A stretch of 64,000 bases of DNA from JAPPLB01 sp965218555. Lineage in GTDB: Bacteria; Acidobacteriota; Terriglobia; Bryobacterales; UBA6623. Of this stretch, positions 43,091-53,403 are shown in pieces. A model generated the notes under the pieces. That model had not been told where the DNA came from and did no database searches. It saw only the letters and a list, made by a program, of their open reading frames with translations. The stretch lies in the NCBI GenBank assembly GCA_965218555.1, contig OZ244625.1:5208001-5272000 (forward strand). The letters are read 5' to 3'. A program made the position numbers and the translations under genes. Position 1 is the stretch's first letter. Each line of letters starts with the position of its first letter.

Positions 43091-46000
43091 TCACGCCGCC
43101 CTCGCAAATTCACCTCGAACGGCCTGTTGCCAGACGTGTGCATAGACCTCGGCGGCGACAGCCTGCTTCTCCTCGGCGGTGAACGGCGGCGTCGGCAGGC
43201 TGGCGTATACCTTGTCGAGAATGAACACCTCGATAGCCGCCTTGGTCTGCTCCTTCTCCCAGAAACGGTCGATCTCGGAGAGACGCGCCTTGATCGACGC
43301 CAACAGGTTGCGGCTCTCCTGTTTGACGCGCTCCCGCTCAGTCTTTGCGAGATCGTCCTTCTTCAGCAAGTCGAACAGCGCGAGCTCGTCCTCGTCGAGG
43401 CCTTCCTCGACTGCGCGCTTCTGCTCCGTGTCCAACTCTTCCATGAGTTCCATCAGCCGGCGGAAGGTCTCCTCGATGGTGACGCGGTCCTTCTCGCGGT
43501 TGTACTCGGCGACGATCTCCTCGTACTTCTGCTGATAGTCCATACGCGAAGGGTTGCGCGCCAGCATCTCGAAGAGCTTCTGCTCGACGATCTCGCAGAT
43601 GTCCTGAAGCGCCGTTGCCTTGTGCCGGACTTTTGTCGCGAACTCGTCGCGCAGCTTGTTCATGTCGATCCGGCTGAGGTCGAAGGTCAGACCCTCGGCC
43701 TGGTCATCGCCCGGCGCCTGCGTGCGGATCGCCTCGTTGACGATCCGGTGCAGTTCCTTCAGGAGAGCTGTCACGTCCGCCGTATCGCGCCGCTCCGTCA
43801 GCTTCTTGTAGATCGCCTCGATATTGTCGTGCCGTTCGGCGAAGGCAAACGCCGACGGCTCCATCAGCAATGCCTTGAAACGGACGAAGACCTGCCGGGC
43901 GAGGGTCTCGAATCGGCGCTTGGCCTCGTCGCTGGAATAGACGGCCTCGACCGCATCCTTCAGACCCTTGATGCGCGCGAAACCGGTCGAGCCGACGAGC
44001 GTCGCCGGGTCGAAGCCGAGCCCGCGCAGATGCGCCTCCGTCGCCTCGATGGCCTCGATCAGGGCCTGCACACGCTCCTCGATCGGCGCGACGATCTCCT
44101 CGCCGGCGCCGCTATCGCCGTCATCGCCGAGCGCGTACTGCGCCAGCGCCTCCCGCAGGCTTTTCAGCATGCCGTTGTAATCGACGATCAGGCCGAAATC
44201 CTTGCCGGGATACACCCGGTTCGCCCGCGCGATCGCCTGCATCAGGCTGTGCGCCTTCATGGGTTTGTCGATGTAGAGCGTCGAAAGGCACTCGACATCG
44301 AAACCGGTCAGCCACATGGCGCAGACGATGGCGACGCGGAAGGGATGCTCCGGATTCTTGAAAGCGGTTTCTACATCTTCCCTCTTACCGTCGGAGGTCT
44401 CGAAGCCCTTCTTCATCAGGGCACGGTGCGGGATGATGTCGAATCCCCATTTCTTGAAGTCTTTGACCTCGTTCTGCGCCTCGCTGATGATGATCTCGAC
44501 GATGGTCTCATCGAGCCAGGCCGCTTGCGCTGCCAGTTGCCGCGCCTCCTCCTCGAGCGCGGCGCGGCGGGTCTTGTCACCCTCCGCCTGCGCCTCCGAG
44601 CGTTTCACGCCGGCCGCTGCCCGGACCGACGCCGCCCGCGCCCGCCATCGTGGAACGATCAACTGGTGCATCCGGGCACATGTGATCTTGTCGATGCAGA
44701 CCAGCATCGACTTGCCCGATTCCCAGCGGGTCGCGCAGTGCTCGACGAAATCTGCGGCGATCTTGTCGAGCCGTTCGTCCGCGGTGATGACCTCGTAGTC
44801 CTGACCCAGCAGCTTCTCCAGCAGCGCCTCCTGGTCGGGGTCCAGTTCGGCCTCCTCGATCTTCGCCGCGATGCGGTCATTCAGATCATCCCGCTTGACG
44901 CCCAGCTTCTCGCCCCGGTTCTCGTAGACCAGCTTGACGGTTGCGCCGTCCTCCTCGGACCGCTTGAAATCGTATCGAGAGACGTATTTGCCGAAGATGC
45001 GTTTGGTGATCTCATCCTGCTTGAAAAGCGGCGTGCCGGTGAAGCCGATGAAGGCCGCGTTCGGCAGCGCGAGGCGCATGTTGCGCGCCAGCCGCCCCGC
45101 CTGTGTGCGATGCGCCTCGTCGGAGATCACGATGATGTCGTCGCGCTCGCTGTAGGGCCGCTTCGGATCGACATCCTTGTTGAACTTGTGGATCAGGCTG
45201 AAGACGTAGCGGTGGTTCTCCCTCAACAGCTTTTCCAGATCGTCGCCCGACGCGGCCCGAGGCGTGTTGTCGTCGGCGATGCCGCAGCCGACGAAAGTGT
45301 TGTAGATCTGGCCGTCGAGATCGTTCCGGTCGGTCATCAGCAGGAACGTGAAATTGCCTTCCAGCTTCCGCCGCACCTTCTCGGCGAAGAAGGCCATGGA
45401 ATAGGACTTGCCGCTGCCCTGGGTGTGCCAGAAAACCCCCAGCCGGCCGAGTTCGGGATGCGCCCGCTCGACAATGTTGACCGGCCCTTTGGGAATGAAA
45501 GGCGATGCCGGCAAGTTCTCCGAGGCCGCACGGGATTCGAGCGGCAGTTCCACGAGGCGATGCATCAGGCGCTGATCCGGCGGGAGCTCCCGTTTCAACT
45601 CTTCCTGCCGCGACACGGACGCCAGCGCCCGGTTGACGCCGAGCACCTGGTGGTTCCGAGCAATGACCTTGCGCGTGGCGCCCGGCTTGCTCTCGTCGAA
45701 CAGGATGAAGTTCTCGACAATATCCAGCAGCCGATCGTGCGCCATCATGCCGTTCAGCAGCACCTCGGCTTCCAGGCTGCCCCTGTCCGCCTCGTCGAGC
45801 CGCTTCCACTCGGCAAAATGCCCCCACTCGCTGGTGATCGAGCCGTAGCGGGCGCGGGCGCCGTTCGACACGATCAGCAAGGCGTTGTGATGGAAGGCGT
45901 GGGCGATGACGTTCTCTTCCATGTAGTCGGAGAGGTTGTTGTCGAAGCCCTCGCGGATGTTCTTGTGGACCGCCTTCAGCTCGATGAAGACCAGCGGCAG

Positions 46001-46489
46001 GCCGTTGACGAAACAGACCAGATCGGCGCGGCGGTTGTAGTTGGGCGTGCGGATGCCGGTGAGCTTCAGCTCGCGCACGGCAAGGAAGCGGTTCGAACCG
46101 GGCGCGTTGTCGAAGTCGATCACCCGGGCGCGGGCGGATTTCCGCCGCTCCTGGGCGTCCCGGTATTCCACGGGCACGCCATCGCGGAGCAGCCGATAGA
46201 AATCGCGGTTGTGCTGCACCATCGAGCGGCTGACGTCGTACACGGTCAGGGCCCGCATGGCGTCGCCGATGGCGGAAGCCGGCAGGCCGGGGTTGAGCCT
46301 TACCAGCGCCGCTCGCAGGTCGCGGGTCAGCACGGCTTGCTTTGTGTCGGAGCGGCCGAGGGTGCCATCGGGCCCGAAAGTCTCCTCGTTCCAGGCATAG
46401 ACGCTTCCCCAGCCGAGTTCCTGCTCCAGATGTTTGGCGAAGGTCGCCTGCACCAGCCGGTCCTCGCTGTTGACGGGCGTCACCGCCAT
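43091..46489 (-). CDS. hsdR: Type I restriction enzyme, R subunit (HsdR)
   Basis: 1132 aa. The N-terminal nuclease has D156 and E170-x-K172 (FIELKAV). The motor has Walker A HTQGSGKS (355-362) and DEAH (457-460), then FTGTPLF and the C-terminal helicase lobe with ARANRVYPGK. It translocates DNA and cleaves unmethylated DNA at a distance from the site. It is the last gene of the operon, starting 37 nt after hsdS. Confidence 0.95.
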   Translation of the reverse strand: MAVTPVNSEDRLVQATFAKHLEQELGWGSVYAWNEETFGPDGTLGRSDTKQAVLTRDLRAALVRLNPGLPASAIGDAMRALTVYDVSRSMVQHNRDFYRLLRDGVPVEYRDAQERRKSARARVIDFDNAPGSNRFLAVRELKLTGIRTPNYNRRADLVCFVNGLPLVFIELKAVHKNIREGFDNNLSDYMEENVIAHAFHHNALLIVSNGARARYGSITSEWGHFAEWKRLDEADRGSLEAEVLLNGMMAHDRLLDIVENFILFDESKPGATRKVIARNHQVLGVNRALASVSRQEELKRELPPDQRLMHRLVELPLESRAASENLPASPFIPKGPVNIVERAHPELGRLGVFWHTQGSGKSYSMAFFAEKVRRKLEGNFTFLLMTDRNDLDGQIYNTFVGCGIADDNTPRAASGDDLEKLLRENHRYVFSLIHKFNKDVDPKRPYSERDDIIVISDEAHRTQAGRLARNMRLALPNAAFIGFTGTPLFKQDEITKRIFGKYVSRYDFKRSEEDGATVKLVYENRGEKLGVKRDDLNDRIAAKIEEAELDPDQEALLEKLLGQDYEVITADERLDKIAADFVEHCATRWESGKSMLVCIDKITCARMHQLIVPRWRARAASVRAAAGVKRSEAQAEGDKTRRAALEEEARQLAAQAAWLDETIVEIIISEAQNEVKDFKKWGFDIIPHRALMKKGFETSDGKREDVETAFKNPEHPFRVAIVCAMWLTGFDVECLSTLYIDKPMKAHSLMQAIARANRVYPGKDFGLIVDYNGMLKSLREALAQYALGDDGDSGAGEEIVAPIEERVQALIEAIEATEAHLRGLGFDPATLVGSTGFARIKGLKDAVEAVYSSDEAKRRFETLARQVFVRFKALLMEPSAFAFAERHDNIEAIYKKLTERRDTADVTALLKELHRIVNEAIRTQAPGDDQAEGLTFDLSRIDMNKLRDEFATKVRHKATALQDICEIVEQKLFEMLARNPSRMDYQQKYEEIVAEYNREKDRVTIEETFRRLMELMEELDTEQKRAVEEGLDEDELALFDLLKKDDLAKTERERVKQESRNLLASIKARLSEIDRFWEKEQTKAAIEVFILDKVYASLPTPPFTAEEKQAVAAEVYAHVWQQAVRGEFARAA

Positions 46490-46526
46490 CGCACGTGCTC
46501 TCCCGTGGTGGCGCCGGGTGCTCGCA

Positions 46527-47725
<1,199 letters not shown>

Positions 47726-47729
<4 letters not shown>

Positions 47730-49840
47730 AGGCCCAACTCCTCGAAGTTCCGGGCTATCTGCGCCGCCAGTTCTGCAGCCTCTTCGTTCAGTTCCTTAAG
47801 GTCGATGTGGATTGTACGAAGCGCCTGCTCGAAATCAAAATCCTCGTCCTCCTTCTCTGGCGCCACGCCGACATAGCGGCCTGGAGTCAGGCTCCAGTCG
47901 TGCGCTTCGATCTCGTCGCGGTCGACCAGCTTCACCAAGCCTTCGACATCGCGCAGTTCGGCCTCGGGGAAACGCTCCTGCAACCAGTCGGCCTGCCGCA
48001 CGAAATAGAGCGCTTGGCGGAGCGCTTCGACGGCCCTGCCCCGTGCGCCCTCCAGCGCCTTGCGCGCCTTGTTGATATCGGCATTCGCCCAGAGGTCTGA
48101 TTCCCGCGCGTCGAGTTCCTTCACGGCGATATCGACCACCCGGCCAGCCAGCTTCGCCGCCAGATCGATCTGTTTGGACAGGTCCCGGCAGCGTTCGGCC
48201 ATGCCGTGCAGGCCTTCCCGGCCCGCATGAAGAGCGGCATTGTCCCGCGTACCGCCGTTCCCACCCTCGTTCCAGTTGGCGGCTCGCGCCGCGGCTTCGG
48301 CCGCTAACGCCGCGTTGTCGGCCGATAACGTGGCCTGTGTGGAGGTCAACTCCTTCCAGGTCGCGGCCAGCGGATCGGGATCGCGCTTCCCGGTCGCAAA
48401 GGGTTCGGCCAGACCGATCAGCTTGCCGAGGGCATCCTCGAACGCTGCCAGCGGCTTGTTGGTCGCCTGTCCCTCCACGACGGCCTGGGAGAGGTAGCTC
48501 TCGACCAGCTCGAGGTAACGGTCCGACTGCCCCCGATGAAGCCAGACGATGGCGGCGATGTTCTGCTGCTGCTCGGGAGAGAAGTCGAAGATGGCGCGCG
48601 AGACCTTGCGATAGATAGTTCGCGCATCGAGCATCAGGACGCGATCGGCCCGCTCGGGGTCTCGCTCCTTCGCGCGGTCGAAGAACCAGAGCTGGCAGGG
48701 CACGGTGCGGGTATAGAAGAAGTTGCCGCGGATGTCGATCATCACGTCCACGGCGCCGGTCTCGACCAGCTTCTGCCGTACCTTGGCCTCGTCCCGACCG
48801 GCGCTGGAGCCCTGCGACGACATGACGACCCCGGCCCGGCCGGTCTTGTTCAGGTAGCTGTAGAAATAGGAGAGCCACAGGTAGTTGGCGTTCGAGACCT
48901 TCTTCGTCTTGTTGACGCCGGGCAGGCCGAACGGCAGGCGCTGGTCGCCCTTGACCTTCCCGGCATCCACTTCGTCCACGTTGAACGGCGGATTGGCCAT
49001 GACGAAGTCGCACTCGCCGGCCAGTTCGTGCGGGTCCTTGTAGTAGGTGATGGCTTCGTTCCCGGCCCGGATGGCGCCCTGCAGCCCATGAACGGCGAGG
49101 TTGATCTGAGACAGCTTCGCGGTGGTCTCGTTCTTCTCGTGGCCGTAGAACGTGGCCCGCTCCATCGTGTCCTCGCCCTCGTCCTCGATGAAGTGGCTCG
49201 ATTGCACGAACATGCCGCCTGAGCCGCAGGCGGGGTCGAGGACGACGCCGTGGTCGGGCTCGATGACGTTGACGATGGTCTGGACGATCGAAGGCGGGGT
49301 GAAGAACTCGCCGTTGTCGTGAGCGCCCAGCTTCGAGAACTCCGCGAGGAAATATTCGTAGATGCGGCCGAACACGTCGCCCGAAGCCGTGCGCAGCGCC
49401 TCGGAATCGAAGGTCCGCATCATCTCTTCCAGGACATCGTTCTCGAAGCGCTCATAGTCCTTCGGGAGCTGGCCCGCGAGCGGCGGGAAGTGGTCTTCCA
49501 CGGTTTCCATGGCGGCGGTCACGGCGGCGCCGAGATTGCCGTCTTTGGGCATCTCCAGCAGAACGTCATAGCGCGCCGCTCTGGGCAGCATCAGGGCGCG
49601 GCGCCTGGTGAAATCGGACTCCGAAAGCGGGCGATCCGGCATCCTGCCCGCGGCCCTGTCTTCTTCGATCGCCGCCATCGCCTCGTAGTAGCGGTTTGTG
49701 GCGTGTCGCAGGAAGATCAGGCCCAGTATGGGCATGAAATACTCGTTCGACGCGAGGTTCGAATTCGCCCGCAGGTTATCCGCTACCTTCCAGAGATCCG
49801 CCTCGAACTGCTCGATGCCGGTCAGGTGGTCCGCAATCAT
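47726..49840 (-). CDS. hsdM: Type I RM methyltransferase subunit (HsdM)
   Basis: 704 aa. Motif I LDPACGSGGM (about 201-210) binds SAM and NPPF (283-286) is the N6-adenine catalytic motif. It has an N-terminal HsdM_N domain and a long helical C-terminal extension. It methylates the recognition site together with HsdS. It overlaps both neighbours by 4 nt (hsdS and phd). Confidence 0.95.
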
Positions 49841-50040
49841 TCGCTATCGGTCTTTCCTGCGCTCTTGTCTTTTTCTCCGGCGCGGACGCTCTCCAGCGCC
49901 TTCAGCCACTCGTATTCCTCTACCGAGAGCACGACGACGACGGGCCGCCCATGCTTGGTCACCGCGATCGGCTCGGCCCGGGAGAGATCGACCAGCCGTC
50001 CGAAGCCGTATTTTACGTCTTTCGCGCTCAGGGTCCGCAT
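49837..50040 (-). CDS. Phd/YefM-family antitoxin-like protein leading the hsd operon
   Basis: 67 aa from ATG 50040, with GAGGAG 4 nt upstream. It has the Phd pattern: an MRTLSAKDVKYGFGRLVDLSRAEP start, then IAVTKHGRPVVVVLSVEEYEWL. Its stop overlaps the hsdM start by 4 nt (ATGA). No toxin gene follows; instead the RM genes do. It may act as an operon repressor or as an orphan. A repeated CAAATGGG block upstream (50064-50084) is a candidate operator. Confidence 0.8.
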   Translation of the reverse strand: MRTLSAKDVKYGFGRLVDLSRAEPIAVTKHGRPVVVVLSVEEYEWLKALESVRAGEKDKSAGKTDSE

Positions 50041-50365
50041 GCGGCTCCTCATTGGTTGTAGCACCCATTTGGGCCCATTTGCCCGAACACGCAATGGATT
50101 TCAGATTCCTATGGAAGCCCTCAAGGAAATCTAGTCGCCGGCGATGAGCCGCTATTCCCCGCCAGCTTCCTGATGGATTGGCCGCCTTCCAGCAGGGATA
50201 CTTGGGTCGGGAGCGACTCTCCTGAGTGGTAAGCGTGCTGGTGCTCGGTACACCTGCTCGTGATACGCCAGCGGCAAAATAGGGGGGCGTCCCGTCCCGC
50301 CCCCTGTGTCCAAAATAGACCAGTGGATCCGGGAGTAGAGCCTTTCCTACGAAGAGCCAGGGAAA

Positions 50366-50428
50366 GAGCAGCGGTTCGCTTTCCAGTTCGCGGAGCCGGC
50401 GCACAGCGGGAACCTGCCACTTCGGAGT
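50366..50428. repeat. Direct repeat flanking the type I RM operon, right copy
   Basis: AGCAGCGGTTCGCTTTCC...GCCGGCGCACA...CTTCGGAG, same orientation as 42578-42638. Confidence 0.75.
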
Positions 50429-50510
50429 GACCCTGCTCAAGCTGGCATAAGACAATACTGCCTGGTATTGTTCTTGCTTGCTTGATCCTCGGTCAGTCGT
50501 TGCGGGCAGT

Positions 50511-50519
50511 TGGTAAGAT
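50511..50519 (+). promoter_or_regulatory. Extended -10 element (TGGTAAGAT) of the sulfatase gene
   Basis: TG-G-TAAGAT ends 8 nt before ATG 50528; no Shine-Dalgarno fits between. Confidence 0.45.
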
Positions 50520-50527
50520 TCGGGCTG

Positions 50528-51922
50528 ATGGAACGTTCACAACCGACGCGGCGACAGGCCTTGCGGCGACTCGCCGGCGCCGCGCTTACTTCAGCATGGG
50601 CTGGCGCGCCCGTGTTCGCGCAATCGAGCAAACTTCCCAATATCGTCTTTCTGATCTCTGATGATCACAGTGCGCCGGACCTGGGCTGCTATGGGAACTC
50701 GGCGGTCCGCACGCCGCACCTCGATCGCTTGGCGGCGGAGGGGCTGCGGTTCGACAACGGTTTTGTCGCATCGCCGCAATGCAGCCCGAACCGCTCAGCG
50801 ATCTTTGCCGGGTGCAGCCCGCACACGATTGCGACCAGCCGCCTGCATACGCCCTACCCCGATTGGGAAACGAGCTTTGTCGAGGGTCTGCGGGAGGCGG
50901 GCTACTTCACGGGCGCCTACCGAAAGGTGCACCAGGGTGATGCGTTCAACAAGCGCTTCGACTTCTACCGCCCGAGGGGAGCCGCCTTCCAGGAGTTCTT
51001 CGACAAGCGGCCTCCCGACAAACCATTTTTCTTGCATGTGGGGTTCCATGATCCGCACCGGCCTTACCGCAAGGGCGCCTTCTCGCCGCCGCATGATCCG
51101 GCGAAGGTACAAGTCCCGGACTTTTTGCCGGATACGCCAAAGGTGCGCGAAGACATCGCGTTGTACTACGACGAGGTCGCCCGGATGGACTCCGAATGCG
51201 GGCAGGTGCGCGGGCTGCTGGACCGCTACGATGTGGCGGAGAATACGCTCGTCGTGTTCATGGGAGATAACGGGATGCCGTTTCCACGGGCCAAGGGGAG
51301 TCTGTATGACCCGGGGATCCGGGTGCCCACGCTGGCCTGCTGGCCGGGACGGATCAAGCCGGGTCAGGCGACACAGGCTTTGATGTCTGCGATCGATCTG
51401 CCGATGACCTGGTTGGCGATGGCAGGTCGAGAACCGACTCGGAAGATGCGCGGGCACAGCCTGTTGCCGCTGTTCGACGATCCGAAAGCTGAGTTGCGGA
51501 CGGCCGTCTTCGCTGAACGTAACTGGCACAACACGCTGGACCCGAGCCGATCGGTTCGCACGCAGCGCTACAAGCTCATCTTCAATGCGCAGCCCCGGTT
51601 CCCGTACCGGCCGGCCTCCGACTTGGAGCGCTCGATGAGCTGGCAGTCGTATTTGGAGGAAGCCCGCAAGAGCGGCGGCGGAGCGCTCAAGGCCCGCCAT
51701 TGGCAGTTGCTGGCGCCGAGCCGGCCGAGCATCGAGTTGTACGACCTGAAGCAAGACCCCGGTGAATTCCACAATCGAGCGACGGACCCGGAACTGCGCG
51801 AGTTGAGGCGAAACCTCGAGCACAAACTCAGCGACTGGATGCACGAGACCTATGACTTCCTGCCACCGTTGTGGAAGCACCACCCGAGCAACGGGGTCTA
51901 TGGTCGTCGGGATCGGATCTGA
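50528..51922 (+). CDS. Tat-exported arylsulfatase-family enzyme
   Basis: 464 aa. The Tat signal reads TRRQALRRLAGAAL. Two metal Asp residues are in LISDDH (D45, D46). The formylglycine site is C85 in CSPNRSAIFAG (CxPxR type), which needs maturation by a formylglycine-generating enzyme or anSME. HVGFHDPHRPY and MGDNGMPF fit iduronate-2-sulfatase-like members. It probably removes sulfate from polysaccharides. Confidence 0.92.
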   Translation: MERSQPTRRQALRRLAGAALTSAWAGAPVFAQSSKLPNIVFLISDDHSAPDLGCYGNSAVRTPHLDRLAAEGLRFDNGFVASPQCSPNRSAIFAGCSPHTIATSRLHTPYPDWETSFVEGLREAGYFTGAYRKVHQGDAFNKRFDFYRPRGAAFQEFFDKRPPDKPFFLHVGFHDPHRPYRKGAFSPPHDPAKVQVPDFLPDTPKVREDIALYYDEVARMDSECGQVRGLLDRYDVAENTLVVFMGDNGMPFPRAKGSLYDPGIRVPTLACWPGRIKPGQATQALMSAIDLPMTWLAMAGREPTRKMRGHSLLPLFDDPKAELRTAVFAERNWHNTLDPSRSVRTQRYKLIFNAQPRFPYRPASDLERSMSWQSYLEEARKSGGGALKARHWQLLAPSRPSIELYDLKQDPGEFHNRATDPELRELRRNLEHKLSDWMHETYDFLPPLWKHHPSNGVYGRRDRI

Positions 51923-52400
51923 TGTCGGAGCAATGTGAGAAGTTCCCCTGGTGAGCGAATCAGAACGTTCCCCTTCGGCTGGGCGGAGAAAAAAGTGCTG
52001 AAGCCCTTCAGTCTTGTTTTCCCGCCCCGGCCTGCCTGGCATGACGACAGAGAGGCGGCAATCCCAGCCTGCCTTTCGCACCAAGCGGCGAGGCGAAGTC
52101 CGTGCGGTTCACGAAACACGAATCACGAATCACGGCTTTTATGTTTTTCACGAGACACGAAACACGAATCACGGCCTTTATGGCCTTTAGTACTGAAGCC
52201 CTTCAGTCTTTTTTTTCCGCCCCGGCCGGCATAGCATGATGTCAGGCAGGAGGCAATCCTGCCCTGCATTTCTCACCAGTTGGCGAGGCCAAATCTGTGC
52301 GGGGCACGAATCACGAGACACGAAACACGAATCACGGCTTTTATGTTTTTCACGAATCACGGCCTTGCAGGGCCTGAGTCGGAGGGGGGATGAGAAAATA
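51923..52400. repeat. Two tandem ~195-bp repeats with CACGAA arrays and MITE left-end pieces
   Basis: Unit 1 (51995-52189) and unit 2 (52190-52376) both open with CTGAAGCCCTTCAGTCTT, then a C-rich block, a MITE left-end-like piece (52066-52107 and 52263-52302), and an array of CACGAAACACGAATCACG-type words before CTTTTATGTTTTTCACGA. The hairpin CTGAA-GCCC-TTCAG followed by TTTTTTTT at 52194-52216 looks like a terminator. No gene is seen. Confidence 0.75.
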
Positions 52401-52963
52401 ATGTCACAGCCCAGCAGCATCGATCGGTTGCCGAGCGAAGCCCGCGAGACGCTCCACGGCTGGTTGCGCGACCCCGCCATCACACAGACCGAGGCGACGG
52501 AGCGGACCAACGCCCTGCTCGACGATCTGGGGCTGCCGAGCGTGTCAGCCGGCTGGCCGTCCACCGTTACGACAAGCGCATGCGGGCGGCCTGCGAGCGG
52601 GTGCTCCAATCACGTCAGGTCTTCGAGGCTTGGGCCGACAAGCTCGGCTCGGCGCCTGCCGGGCCGGGCGGCCTCCTCGTGACCGAGATGCTGCGCACGC
52701 TGGTGTTCGACTTCGGCTTCCGGCTCCAGGACCGAGATATCAACGATGATTCCTTGCCCGGCGTCGTCGAGACCGCCGGCAAGATCAGCCTCATGGCGCA
52801 GCGCCTGGAGCGTTCGAGAGAGATCTCCGTCCGCTGTGATCGCGAGATCAAGCGCCAGGCAGCCGAGGAGTCTGCCGCCAAGGCCAAGGATGCCAAGCGC
52901 GCCGCCATCGACCCCAAGCAGGTGCGCCGGATCATCCGGGAAGCCTATGGCCTCAAAGATTGA
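52401..52963 (+). pseudogene. Frameshifted DUF3486 protein (Mu-like phage gp27 family)
   Basis: ATG 52401 opens MSQPSSIDRLPSEARETLHG and continues to about codon 49 (LPSVS). A one-base loss near 52542 shifts the rest into another frame, VHRYDKRMRAACERVLQSR, which runs to 52963. Restored length is about 187 aa, typical for DUF3486. These are Mu-type prophage packaging-associated proteins, but no other phage gene is present, so this is a relic. Confidence 0.75.
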
Positions 52964-53156
52964 CATCCGATGACCCCCTCTGCTTTGCCGGAGCATCATG
53001 AGTCACCAAACAAGAAACACTCGTCGAGCTGAAGGCCCTTTGCAAGACGCCGTAGCCGCCTGCTCCACGCATCACGAGGCACGAGACCTGCCTGCGCCGC
53101 GGGCGCGGCAGGCAGGCGCGAAACACGGCTTTTCCCGAATCACCGCCTTGATGTCC

Positions 53157-53203
53157 TGTTCACCATTGTTCACTATTGTTCACCATTGTTCGCTATTGTT
53201 CGG
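53157..53203. repeat. Tandem 10-bp repeat, 4.7 copies (TGTTCACCAT type)
   Basis: TGTTCACCAT, TGTTCACTAT, TGTTCACCAT, TGTTCGCTAT, TGTTCGG in direct succession. Confidence 0.9.
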
Positions 53204-53324
53204 CAAAAAATATTGTCCCAGCAAGTGTCCGCGCGCCGTCCGGCGTTCTGGGTGGGCCTCACGACGAGAGCCGTTGGCCGCAAAATGAACCCATGCCAAG
53301 AACAAGAAAGGGGAACGTTCTCGA

Positions 53325-53352
53325 TTGCACGAACAGGGGAACGCTCTATATT
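53325..53352 (+). promoter_or_regulatory. Possible promoter of the second DUF1549 operon
   Basis: TTGCAC, 16 nt, TATATT. It lies between the possible ATG at 53293 and the TTG at 53404, and supports the later start. Confidence 0.4.
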
Positions 53353-53403
53353 GCGTTGACACGGGATCGGATCACATTGACAGGTTCAGAGGCCATTGAT
53401 AGA

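Larger units (their letters stand above)
50041..50527. other. Gene-free interval with a possible phd operator, GC hairpin and direct repeat
   Basis: 487 nt. On the minus strand GGGCAAATGGGC and CCAAATGGGTGC lie end to end (50064-50084). An AGGGGGGCG / CCGCCCCCT hairpin is at about 50280-50304. The right copy of the RM-flanking repeat covers 50366-50428. No other coding is seen. Confidence 0.5.
52964..53403. other. Gene-free repetitive interval
   Basis: 440 nt holding a third, decayed CACGAA-type array (about 53068-53150), a long GC hairpin CCTGCCTGC/GCAGGCAGG (53087-53116) and a tandem 10-bp repeat (53157-53203). Near the 3' end two imperfect 20-mers AGGGGAACGTTCTCGATTGC (53309) and AGGGGAACGCTCTATATTGC (53335) lie 26 nt apart. 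Confidence 0.7.

Noticed and set aside
50280..50304. Rho-independent terminator of the sulfatase or hsd region
   Set aside because: A GC hairpin is present but there is no T-run on either side and it is far from stop codons.
53157..53203. CRISPR array
   Set aside because: The 10-bp units are contiguous without spacers and there is no cas gene in the window.
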